Of a DNA stretch of 64,000 nucleotides, positions 1 to 8,547 are shown one piece after another; the first letter of the stretch is position 1, and each line of letters opens with the position of its first letter. Position numbers and translations under genes: made by a program. The notes under the pieces were generated by a model. It ran no database searches and was not told where the DNA came from. It worked only from the letters and a program-made list of their open reading frames with translations. Where the stretch lies: assembly GCA_036733345.1 (NCBI GenBank), contig DAINAR010000001.1, forward strand, positions 62,001 through 126,000, written 5' to 3'. Source of the DNA: JAFGMQ01 sp036733345. Its GTDB lineage: Bacteria > Desulfobacterota > DSM-4660 > Desulfatiglandales > Desulfatiglandaceae.

Positions 1-214
1 TTTCAAACCCGTTCTGAAATTGACTTTTTGCTAGTTCATCAATAATGGGTTGAACATAATATCAAAAAACAGTTGAATTGCTTTTATTTGTTGAGTAAAC
101 AATGAGATATGATTATTTGAAGTTTTTTTTGAGCAAACGAAATTCCTATCTTTTAAACAGAAACAGTATTAAAACTTATTCTCTTCAAGATCTTTTTATT
201 TAAACTGAAATAAT

Positions 215-2764
215 ATGGATAATTACAAGAAAAATGCCTGTTACCCTTTTGTACTGGACCACAAACCCGGTTTCTTTTTATCCTGGTTTTTTTACAGGCT
301 TTTTAAACGCGTAAAGTTTGAAAAAAACATTACGGAAACATTGAAAAAGATTCACAGGGAAGGACCTGTCGTATATGCCATAAAATACCGTGGCCATCTG
401 GATTATCTGCTTTATCACTACCGTTTCCGCAGAAGCCGGCTTCCATTTCCAAAGATAGCCTTTGATTTGAACATGTTTCTGTTCCTGCCCATATCCCAGC
501 TTTTCAGTGTTCTCATATACTACATAACCTATTTTTTTAAATATGGAAAACTGCCCAGCCCTTTTAAAACAGGATTTTTCAGGAACGAAATTATAAAAGG
601 AACTACATCTCTTCTCTGCCTGGTAGACCCTAAAGGTTTTGCAAAGCACTTTATCCATGAGGAAAAAGATTATCTTCAATTTCTTCTTGAGACTCAGACA
701 GATATGGACAGGCCTATCCATATAGTCCCTCAACTCATTCTCTATAAAAAGACCCCGGAAAAAGAATACTCGACCTTCCTCGACATATTTTTCGGTTTTA
801 AGGAAAAGCCCGGTTTTATCAGAAAAATTGCTCTTTTTTTCAGATATAATCGAAGAGCCTTTATTGATTTCGGCAGTCCGGTAAATCTAAAATCCTTCAT
901 GAATGAACAGCCTTCGGATGCTTCACTGGAAGACACTGCCTCACTCTTAAGGAAGAGCCTCATTGACAGCATAGATATTCAGAAGAGAATTATTTTAGGG
1001 CCTGTTATGAAATCAAGGCAGCAGTTAAAGGAAATAGTTCTTAAGGATGCGGCTTTTAAACAAGACATGGACCATATGGCCGCAGGCAACAAGAAACGCC
1101 TCAAACAGATCAGGAAAAACGCAGGTGAATACTTTGATGAAATCGCTGCGGACTATAACATTGCCTACATACAATTTTTTCATACTTCCCTGAAATGGCT
1201 CTGGAAAAAGATGTTTCAGGGTATTGAAGTGGATCTTTCAGAACTGGCTGTTGTCAGAGAATGGGCAAGAAAGGCTCCAGTCATCTACGTCCCGTCCCAT
1301 AAAAGCCACATTGATTATCTTGTTCTTAATTATATCCTGTATGAAAACCATATGCATATCCCCAGAATTGCTGCGGGAAATAATCTGGCCTTCTGGCCAA
1401 TGGGGCATATTTTCAGAAAATCAGGCGCATTTTTTATTCGCAGATCTTTTAAGGGAGCCAAACTTTATTCAAAGGTCTTTTCAAAATACATAAAAGTCCT
1501 TCTCAATGAACGTCATCCACTCGAATTTTTTATTGAAGGCGGCCGCAGCCGGAGCGGCAAACTGACACTGCCAAAAACAGGGTTCCTCTCCATCCTGCTT
1601 CAGGCATATCATGAAGGGTATTGTAATGACCTTGTCTTTGTCCCTGCTTCCATAAGCTACGACTGGATCCTGGAAGAAAAATCCTATGTAAAGGAACTGG
1701 GAGGTGAAGCAAAAAGCAAGGAAAGTTTCAAACAGATCCTGAAATCAAGGCATTTTCTGAAAAGAAAATACGGCAAGATTTACATTCGCTTCAGCAGGCC
1801 CCTTTCACTGCAGGAATATATGTCCGGCAGGAATTATGAAGATGAAGAAACTCACAGTGATCTGGCCTTTCATATCATACGCTCAATCAACACCGTTACA
1901 CTCGTCACTCCTCTGGCGCTGGTTGCATCGGCAATACTCAACAAACACCGCCAGGGATTCTATCTGCACGAATTGAACTCTACGGCCGGATACCTTTTCA
2001 ATTTTATAGAAACACATGGATTCCCAAGGGCATTGAGTTTAAGCAATCTGGATAATACAATTACAGAGACACTGTCTACCCTTATCAACAAAAAGGTTAT
2101 CAGCTTTCTTAAGGAGGTGGATGAAGAAGAGGCATTTTACTGTGTTGATGAGGAAAAGCTTAATCAACTGGAATATTATAAAAACAGTATAATTCATTTC
2201 TTTATTTCCTTTTCCTTTGTCGCCGTATCATTAATTAAAGGCACAGAGGAAGTAAAGACTCGCGATGTCCTGATTGATGACTATACATTTTTAAGAGATC
2301 TGTTTAAGTATGAATTTATTTATGACGATGAAAATGAAATCAGCCGGACTGTGGACGAAATTATCGCCTACTTTCTTGAAATATCTCTGCTGGAAAATTA
2401 CCATGGAGGATACAGGATTATGAAGCTCGGTTTTGACAATCTTCCTGTTTGGGCAGGCATGGTAAAGACATATCTCGAATCTTACTGGATTGCTGCAAGA
2501 TCTTTTATTGGGACAATTGACAAACCAAAGAATAAAGGCACTCTTCTAAAAGATATGGCTTCCCAGGGAATGAAATTCAGAAAAATGGGTCTTATAGACC
2601 ATGTTGAGGCAATTTCACAAATCAACTTTGCAAATGCATTCCGGTATATCACCAGAGAAGTCCTGAAGGATTCAAATGAACCGGAGGGCTACAGAAGTCA
2701 GGGCAAAGAAAGGTTGTCACAGTTAACTCGCCGATTATACGACTTATCGCAATACAAGAAGTAA
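215..2764 (+). CDS. plsB: Glycerol-3-phosphate acyltransferase, PlsB type, with a second degenerate acyltransferase copy
   Basis: Probably acylates glycerol-3-phosphate at sn-1, the first step of phospholipid synthesis, at the inner membrane. The 849-residue length is close to E. coli PlsB (about 807). The catalytic HX4D motif is HKSHID (H362-D367), and the substrate block EGGRSRSGK starts at E441 with the expected spacing. The N-terminal third looks like a diverged copy of the same fold: YRGHLD at residues 58-63 aligns with HX4D but has Tyr in place of the catalytic His, and no EGGRSR block follows. The C-terminal 300 residues fit the PlsB tail. No strong Shine-Dalgarno (SD) sequence precedes the ATG, so the start is the least sure part. 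The gene stands alone and converges on the next gene with a 14-base gap. Family call is confident; acyl donor (CoA or ACP) is not deducible. Confidence 0.88.
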   Translation: MDNYKKNACYPFVLDHKPGFFLSWFFYRLFKRVKFEKNITETLKKIHREGPVVYAIKYRGHLDYLLYHYRFRRSRLPFPKIAFDLNMFLFLPISQLFSVLIYYITYFFKYGKLPSPFKTGFFRNEIIKGTTSLLCLVDPKGFAKHFIHEEKDYLQFLLETQTDMDRPIHIVPQLILYKKTPEKEYSTFLDIFFGFKEKPGFIRKIALFFRYNRRAFIDFGSPVNLKSFMNEQPSDASLEDTASLLRKSLIDSIDIQKRIILGPVMKSRQQLKEIVLKDAAFKQDMDHMAAGNKKRLKQIRKNAGEYFDEIAADYNIAYIQFFHTSLKWLWKKMFQGIEVDLSELAVVREWARKAPVIYVPSHKSHIDYLVLNYILYENHMHIPRIAAGNNLAFWPMGHIFRKSGAFFIRRSFKGAKLYSKVFSKYIKVLLNERHPLEFFIEGGRSRSGKLTLPKTGFLSILLQAYHEGYCNDLVFVPASISYDWILEEKSYVKELGGEAKSKESFKQILKSRHFLKRKYGKIYIRFSRPLSLQEYMSGRNYEDEETHSDLAFHIIRSINTVTLVTPLALVASAILNKHRQGFYLHELNSTAGYLFNFIETHGFPRALSLSNLDNTITETLSTLINKKVISFLKEVDEEEAFYCVDEEKLNQLEYYKNSIIHFFISFSFVAVSLIKGTEEVKTRDVLIDDYTFLRDLFKYEFIYDDENEISRTVDEIIAYFLEISLLENYHGGYRIMKLGFDNLPVWAGMVKTYLESYWIAARSFIGTIDKPKNKGTLLKDMASQGMKFRKMGLIDHVEAISQINFANAFRYITREVLKDSNEPEGYRSQGKERLSQLTRRLYDLSQYKK

Positions 2765-2778
2765 AATAGAATCTACTA

Positions 2779-3075
2779 TCATTTCTTGAAAGGAATGACC
2801 TTCGCAGACATGTTTACTGTCTTCTTGTCATCAGATTCAACCGGAGTTTTCTTGACCTCTTCGAGCCTGACAGGCATTCCATCCATTGTGAATGGATCTC
2901 CGTCAATGTAGGATTCTCTGAGTATCCAGGTTACTGTTCGGCTGGGAATAGTCAGAAGTAGCAGCGTAATATGATACCAGCCTCTCTTTATATCAGTCTC
3001 AATAGCCTCAATACGGGCATAAACGGTTGGCCTATCCATATAATAAACCAACAGGACATCACCCTCATGTCTCAT
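2779..3075 (-). CDS. Conserved small protein of unknown function
   Basis: About 98 residues, with no signal peptide or membrane segment. The core (residues 1-60) reads like a small beta-rich domain (GDVLLVYY, VYARIEAIE, WYHITLLLLTIP), followed by a conserved-looking VTWILRE stretch and a charged, low-complexity C-terminus ending PFKK. I recall similar small proteins in Desulfobacterota but know no function. A TTG 24 bases upstream (3099) extends the frame and directly follows an in-frame stop. The ATG at 3075 is preferred because AGCAGG lies about 8 bases before it. It sits just upstream of pgm on the same strand orientation, so it is transcribed after pgm only if transcription runs from the right; co-transcription is possible but unproven. 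Confidence 0.6.
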   Translation of the reverse strand: MRHEGDVLLVYYMDRPTVYARIEAIETDIKRGWYHITLLLLTIPSRTVTWILRESYIDGDPFTMDGMPVRLEEVKKTPVESDDKKTVNMSAKVIPFKK

Positions 3076-3128
3076 AACATGCACCTGCTCTGCAATCAAT
3101 CATAAGCGGGAGTCATCTTTTCTTGACT

Positions 3129-4781
3129 CTAAACCCCTGCTGAAATGAAAACAGCCTTAATAATATTTCCTGCTTCTTCCTGTATAAGTTCAAGGTGTGC
3201 CCGGCCTTTGAAGCTTTCTGCATAAATCTTGTATATATCTTCCGTCCCTGAAGGTCTTGCGGCAAACCACCCGTTTTCTGTAATGACCTTAAGCCCCCCT
3301 ATTGCAGCACCATTTCCCGGGGCTTCAGTCAGCCTTGCCATGATCTTTTCTCCGGCAAGGACTGAGGCAGTCACCTGGTCAGGAGAAAGCCTCTTTAACA
3401 CATCCTTTTGCTTCGGAGTCGCTGCAGCATCTATTCTTTCATAGACTGATGCACCGAATAACTCTTCAAGTAAACGGTACTGCTCACAAGGATCGCGGCC
3501 GGTTCTGGCAGTAATCTCCGCAGCAAGAAGGTCCATGATAAATCCATCCTTATCAGTTGTCCAGACACTTCCATCCATTCTTAAAAAAGAGGCGCCTGCA
3601 CTTTCTTCTCCGGCAATTCCGCACGAACCGCTGATCAATCCATCCACAAACCACTTAAATCCGACCGGCACTTCTGAAATGTTCTTTCCCAGATGGCCGG
3701 CAATTCTGTCTATCATGGAACTGCTGACTATCGTTTTACCGATTGAGGCATCATGCCTCCAGCCTTTTCTTTCTTTGAATAAATAGTCTATGGCAATGGA
3801 GAGATAATGGTTGGGATTCAAAAGACCCCCTTCAGGGGTTACAATGCCGTGCCTGTCAAAATCAGGATCATTACCAAAGGCTATATCGTATTTGTCCTTC
3901 ATTTCAATAAGGCCTGCCATGGCATACTTTGAAGAACAATCCATCCTGATTTTCCCGTCCACATCAACAGTCATAAAGCTGAAAGAAGGGTCTGCGTATC
4001 CGTTTATTATGTCGATATCCAGGCCATATTGTTCCGCAATCGGGCTCCAGTAGGCAAAACCTGAACCGCCCATAGCATCAGCCCCAATCTTCAGTCCGGC
4101 TGACCTGATAGTCTCCATATCAATAATATTTTTAAGATCCTTAACATAGTGCTCAATATAATCATGCTCATGAGTTGTATCGGATTTAACAGCCTTTTTG
4201 AAATCAATCCTTTTTACATCACTGTTATGAGACTTTAGCAACTCATTTGCCCTGGCTTCTATCCATCCGGTTATACTTGTATCAGCAGGACCGCCCTTCG
4301 GGGGATTATACTTAATACCGCCGTCCTCAGGCGGATTGTGTGATGGGGTAATTACAATTCCGTCTGCAAGACCTGATTCCCTTCCTTTATTGTAGGTAAG
4401 GATAGCATGGGAGATAACAGGAGTCGGGGTATATCCGTAATTCTTTTGCACCATTACATCGATGCCATTTGCTGCCAGAACCTCCACGACGTTAATAAAT
4501 GCAGCCCCTGAAAGTGCATGTGTATCCTTCCCGATAAACATAGGGCCGTTTATACCGGATTCCTTTCTGTAAAAACATATCGCCTGCGTTATCGCCAGGA
4601 TATGTTCTTCATTGAAACTGCCTTTAAAAGCACAGCCTCTGTGGCCTGATGTCCCGAAACTTACTGACTGATCCCTACTGTTAATGTCCGGCCTTATAGA
4701 ATAATATGCTCGGACAAGTCTCGGTATATCAACCAGCATTGATCTGCTGGCCGGCTTTCCTGCAAAAGCGCTAACTGTCAT
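3129..4781 (-). CDS. pgm: Phosphoglucomutase (alpha-D-glucose 1,6-bisphosphate dependent)
   Basis: Interconverts glucose-1-phosphate and glucose-6-phosphate in the cytoplasm, linking glycolysis to nucleotide-sugar and glycogen synthesis. The 550 residues match E. coli Pgm (546). Visible hallmarks: the phosphoserine loop TPSHNPPEDGG with Ser147, the Mg-binding loop DPDFDRHG, the sugar-ring loop GEESAGAS, and the phosphate-binding RPSGTEDIYKIY near the C-terminus. The start ATG at 4781 has AAGGAAGG about 8 bases upstream. The gene lies between a small unknown protein and a molybdopterin oxidoreductase, all leftward, with short gaps that allow one transcript. Its product could feed the GDP- or NDP-sugar needed by the glycosyltransferase near 33 kb (inference). 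Confidence 0.95.
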   Translation of the reverse strand: MTVSAFAGKPASRSMLVDIPRLVRAYYSIRPDINSRDQSVSFGTSGHRGCAFKGSFNEEHILAITQAICFYRKESGINGPMFIGKDTHALSGAAFINVVEVLAANGIDVMVQKNYGYTPTPVISHAILTYNKGRESGLADGIVITPSHNPPEDGGIKYNPPKGGPADTSITGWIEARANELLKSHNSDVKRIDFKKAVKSDTTHEHDYIEHYVKDLKNIIDMETIRSAGLKIGADAMGGSGFAYWSPIAEQYGLDIDIINGYADPSFSFMTVDVDGKIRMDCSSKYAMAGLIEMKDKYDIAFGNDPDFDRHGIVTPEGGLLNPNHYLSIAIDYLFKERKGWRHDASIGKTIVSSSMIDRIAGHLGKNISEVPVGFKWFVDGLISGSCGIAGEESAGASFLRMDGSVWTTDKDGFIMDLLAAEITARTGRDPCEQYRLLEELFGASVYERIDAAATPKQKDVLKRLSPDQVTASVLAGEKIMARLTEAPGNGAAIGGLKVITENGWFAARPSGTEDIYKIYAESFKGRAHLELIQEEAGNIIKAVFISAGV

Positions 4782-4854
4782 AATATAGACCTTCCTTTTG
4801 ATAAACCGGATAAATTAAAAATCCTCAATGCCTGCCCGCGGTACTCACGCAGAT

Positions 4855-6942
4855 CTATTTCCCGGCATGCTTTTCAATCCTGCATGGTATGCCTCTTAAG
4901 GCAGTAGTCCCCAAAATCGGATCATGAGGCGGCTCGGCATCAGTCAGGACATTCACATTGGATTCTCTCCACGCAAAAAGCTCGCCCTCCCCTCTTTCCG
5001 GAAACCACCACCCATAATCAGCCATAATGACTTCAGGATGAAGTGACCCCGTAATCATGGCTGTCTGTACTATCCTGCCCTTAGGTGAAATAATATCCAC
5101 TTTATCGCTTTTTGAAATACCGAATTTTGAGGCAGTCAACGGATGTATTCTGACCCGTGGATCAGTATGTCTCTTCCTCAGTGATTCGAGACTGCGGTAG
5201 GCAGAATGAAAAAAATATTTCGGCTTAGCATTTATCAATATAAGGGGATACTGCTCCACAGTCTTCTGGCTTGAAACAGCTTCAGGAAGTGGTTGATAAC
5301 CCTGTTTTTTTAAAATGGAGGAGTATATCTCAATCTTTCCTGATGGAGTCTTAAAACCTTCATCCCTGTATCTATAATAGCGTTTCTTTCCCCTTATCAT
5401 GCCTTTTTCGACAAACTGTTCATAATTAAGGCCGGAAGGCGCCAGCATCTCTGCCAGAAGATCCTCTGTATCTTTCCAGAAATATTCAGCAAATCCAAGT
5501 CGTTTTCCGAGTTCATTGATAATCTTGATATCAGGCCAGCATTCTCCTTGTGGTTCAATAACTTTTGGCCGGGCAAGCACATATCCATGCGGAAGTCCGT
5601 AATGCCCTATATCATTGTACTCCATGTTTGTAGCCACTGGAAGCACAAGGTCGGCGATTGCTGCCGTAGGAGTCATAAAAAGATCGGAAACCATAATAAA
5701 ATCAAGCTGCTTAAATGCCTTGAATGTGCTGTCAGAGTCAGCATAACTAATCATCGGATTGCTTCCCTGAATAAACAGAGACCTGACAGGGTAAGGCCTT
5801 CCGCTTAAAATAGTCTTTATCAGTAATGAGCTTGGTATAAGGGGTAATCCCGGAGATATGCCGTAGTATGTTTTTATTGATTTTTCTGTATCCTTGCGTA
5901 ATAAATCAATTCCTATCAATTTTCTGAGGCTCATAACCTCGGGCAGGGCAGCCTGTATGTTTCCGCCCGGGGCATCCAGGTTCCCGGTAACAGCCATAAG
6001 AATCACAAGGGCACGGCAGGTCTGTGACGTGTTAACGCCGTTGTTATCAACAGCATTGCCCCAGTGAATAAGGGCCGGTTTTGAACGGGCATAAATCTTC
6101 GCAGCCTGAAAAATCTTTTCCTCCGGGATCCAGGTTGCGTTTGAAACTGTTTTCGGGGTGTATCTCTGGACATGTTCCTTCAAGTCATCAAAACCTTGAG
6201 TCCATTGTTCAACAAATTGCTGATCGTACAGCTTTTCATTGATAATAACATGTAAAAGGCCGAGGGCCAGAAAATCGTCTGAACCGGGTTTAATCTGAAG
6301 CCACAGACGGGCCTTTTTTGCAATTTCGCTCTGAAATGGATCAACTACAATCAGTTCCGGATTTTCCTGCAGCAGTGAGCGCTTAAGATGTATTCCAAGA
6401 ATTCCCTCTTCATTAGTGTTATATGGATTGCCGCCCCAGACCATAATGCACCTTGTAGGCATTTCATAATCCGGAATGGGGAGGAAACCGCATGTAACCC
6501 TTCCCATCAACTCCCGAGGCATGTGACAGACATGCTGAGTTCCGGCCACATTCGGTGAACCGAATACATTTGCCAGCCTCATCATCATAAGGTATTCAAG
6601 GCCTTTAGGCGCACCCTGAGCAAATGTTACGGCTTGAGCACCGTTTTTACCTTTAATACGATTGAATTCTGTTGCAGCACAGTCAAGCGCCTGATCCCAT
6701 GAAATCTTTTCCCATTTACCACTCCCTCTGTCTCCCTTGCGCCTCAAGGGAGTGAGCAGTCTTTCCTTATGATATATTCGTTCAAGGGTGGCCATGCCTT
6801 TAGGGCATACATAACCTCTGCTCCTCGGGTCAGTGCTGTCCGGTAAAACACGAATGACTTTTCCATCTTTTACCAAGACCTTCAGACCACATCCCCCATG
6901 ATCAAAACGAGAGCAGTGTGTTTTTTTCCATTCCCCTTTCAT
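4855..6942 (-). CDS. Molybdopterin-dependent oxidoreductase (DMSO reductase superfamily) with variant FeS motif
   Basis: A 695-residue catalytic subunit of the DMSO-reductase superfamily. It should carry bis-MGD with Mo or W and one N-terminal FeS cluster. The N-terminal motif is C10-x3-D14-x3-C18-x27-C46: the second cluster ligand, normally Cys, is Asp (CSRFDHGGC). Typical later blocks follow: VCPKG, WDQALD, WGGNPYNT, QGSNPM and a C-terminal molydopterin-binding domain with LPVATNMEYND before it. The Cys in QHVCHMPR is a likely metal ligand. There is no Tat signal, so it is probably cytoplasmic. No FeS or membrane partner subunit is adjacent, so the electron partner is unknown. A TTG (6981) would add 13 residues, but the ATG at 6942 has GGAG at the right distance (6951-6954). 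Substrate cannot be deduced. Confidence 0.85.
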   Translation of the reverse strand: MKGEWKKTHCSRFDHGGCGLKVLVKDGKVIRVLPDSTDPRSRGYVCPKGMATLERIYHKERLLTPLRRKGDRGSGKWEKISWDQALDCAATEFNRIKGKNGAQAVTFAQGAPKGLEYLMMMRLANVFGSPNVAGTQHVCHMPRELMGRVTCGFLPIPDYEMPTRCIMVWGGNPYNTNEEGILGIHLKRSLLQENPELIVVDPFQSEIAKKARLWLQIKPGSDDFLALGLLHVIINEKLYDQQFVEQWTQGFDDLKEHVQRYTPKTVSNATWIPEEKIFQAAKIYARSKPALIHWGNAVDNNGVNTSQTCRALVILMAVTGNLDAPGGNIQAALPEVMSLRKLIGIDLLRKDTEKSIKTYYGISPGLPLIPSSLLIKTILSGRPYPVRSLFIQGSNPMISYADSDSTFKAFKQLDFIMVSDLFMTPTAAIADLVLPVATNMEYNDIGHYGLPHGYVLARPKVIEPQGECWPDIKIINELGKRLGFAEYFWKDTEDLLAEMLAPSGLNYEQFVEKGMIRGKKRYYRYRDEGFKTPSGKIEIYSSILKKQGYQPLPEAVSSQKTVEQYPLILINAKPKYFFHSAYRSLESLRKRHTDPRVRIHPLTASKFGISKSDKVDIISPKGRIVQTAMITGSLHPEVIMADYGWWFPERGEGELFAWRESNVNVLTDAEPPHDPILGTTALRGIPCRIEKHAGK

Positions 6943-7089
6943 GATAAAAGCTCCGTATGTATCCTTTTCTGAAACACTCAACAGTTTTATAAAATTATAT
7001 GATATTTAGAACAAATGCAAGGCATTATAGTTGTAGTCTATTTAATATTACAGATTAAAACTATCCATAAAACCCTGTAAAAAACGTGC

Positions 7090-7118
7090 TTGACACATAG
7101 CCGCAGCTTACATAACAT
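7090..7118 (+). promoter_or_regulatory. Candidate sigma-70 promoter of the aspartate kinase gene
   Basis: TTGACA at 7090-7095, a 17-base spacer, then TAACAT at 7113-7118. The -35 box is perfect and the -10 box matches 4 of 6. It lies 50 bases before the lysC start codon. Pattern recognition only. Confidence 0.6.
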
Positions 7119-7168
7119 ATTTGTTTTATAAGAAAAAACCATTTCTTTATTCCTGAAGGGGCTTAAAA

Positions 7169-8539
7169 ATGAATGTAATGAAATTCGGCGGCACATCTCT
7201 GGGGTCGCCTGATCTGATTATTAAATGTGCCGATCTGGTTGAAAGAGAAATTGATCATAATGGCGAGAATCCCCTGATTGTCGTTTCCGCAATTGGAGGC
7301 ACCTCCTCTCAGCCCAAAGTGACCGATTTACTTTTAATGGCAGCAGAAAATGCAGTAAAAGGTGAATGGGAACATTATTTTAAAGCCATAGAGGATCGTC
7401 ACTATGAAATACTTGACGGCCTGGGTCTGCCGCATGAAATTGCCTGTAAAAACCTGAGGGAATTGAATGACCTTTTACGCGGTATTTACATTGTGAGGGA
7501 AGTTACGCCGCGACTCTATGACTTTGCTGTCAGCTTCGGTGAGCGTATCAGTGCAAAGTGTTTTGCTGCCCTGCTTCGAAAACGAGGCCATCAGGATGCT
7601 GAGGCAGTAAATTCATATGATCTTGGTCTTATAACCGATTCCAGATTTATGGCTGCAACTCCGCTTGATGAAGCATATGAGCGGATAGCGGAAGCTTACA
7701 GAAAGTATATGGGAAAACTGCTTGTTGTCACCGGATTCATTGCTAAAGACAAGCGTGGTGAGATCACTACCATAGGCCGCTCGGGCAGCGATTTCTCTGC
7801 GGCAATCTTTGGAGCGGCAATTGGTGCAAAAGAAATCCAGGTGTGGAAAGATGTTCCTGGTGTCCTGACAGCTGATCCTTCACTGGTTCCGCATGCAAGA
7901 GCCCTGGGTCGTCTATCATTTTCAGAAGCTTCCGAACTTGCATACTACGGCGCCGAGGTGCTGCATCCGGCAACTCTAGTTCCGGCAATTAAACATGGGG
8001 TGCCGGTTCGCGTCCTTCATACATTAAACCCTGAGGCACCCGGAACAATAATTTTGGCAGATACATCAGCTGATCATAACCATCCTGTAAAATCAATCGT
8101 ATATAAAGAGAACCAGTCTTTAATAAATGTAAAGAGTGAAAGGATGCTGGGCAGCGAATCTTTTATGTCACAGCTATTCAATATCTTTGAAAATCATCAT
8201 ATTGTCGTCCACATGCTCTCCACAAGCCAGGTATCCGTATCTCTCATAACTGACGTTACAGATATAGAGCGTCTTGCAGCCCTGCGCCGGGATCTTGAAT
8301 TGATCGGAAAGGTAGAGATTGAATTTGATAAGACTATTGTCGCTGTTATCGGCGAAAGTATGAAAAATGTTATAGGCCTTGCATCACGTGTCTTCGCTGC
8401 TGTGGCAGGTGCGGGAGTAAATCTACAGATGATCAGTCAGGGGGCAAGTGAAATTAATCTTGCCTTTCTGGTTGACAATAGCGAAATACCAGCGACAGTG
8501 CAGGGATTACACAGGGAATTTTTTGAAAAAGACTCGTGA
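7169..8539 (+). CDS. lysC: Aspartate kinase
   Basis: Phosphorylates aspartate as the first step toward lysine, threonine and methionine. It is 456 residues, near E. coli LysC (449). The amino-acid kinase domain starts with the nucleotide loop MKFGGTSLGSP (residues 4-14) and contains the TIGRSGSDFSA and WKDVPGVLTADP blocks up to about residue 295. Two ACT-like regulatory regions follow (about 310-380 and 390-450), so feedback inhibition by an end product is expected. It is monofunctional, with no homoserine dehydrogenase part. GAAGGGG precedes the ATG. It stands alone behind a good promoter, and its end nearly touches that of the convergent Na/Pi cotransporter gene (8-base gap). Which amino acid inhibits it is not readable. 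Confidence 0.93.
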   Translation: MNVMKFGGTSLGSPDLIIKCADLVEREIDHNGENPLIVVSAIGGTSSQPKVTDLLLMAAENAVKGEWEHYFKAIEDRHYEILDGLGLPHEIACKNLRELNDLLRGIYIVREVTPRLYDFAVSFGERISAKCFAALLRKRGHQDAEAVNSYDLGLITDSRFMAATPLDEAYERIAEAYRKYMGKLLVVTGFIAKDKRGEITTIGRSGSDFSAAIFGAAIGAKEIQVWKDVPGVLTADPSLVPHARALGRLSFSEASELAYYGAEVLHPATLVPAIKHGVPVRVLHTLNPEAPGTIILADTSADHNHPVKSIVYKENQSLINVKSERMLGSESFMSQLFNIFENHHIVVHMLSTSQVSVSLITDVTDIERLAALRRDLELIGKVEIEFDKTIVAVIGESMKNVIGLASRVFAAVAGAGVNLQMISQGASEINLAFLVDNSEIPATVQGLHREFFEKDS

Positions 8540-8547
8540 TATATCTT

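Noticed and set aside
1..214. Possible gene end at the left edge
   Set aside because: The AT-rich stretch has no frame long enough to support a partial gene; nothing identifiable.
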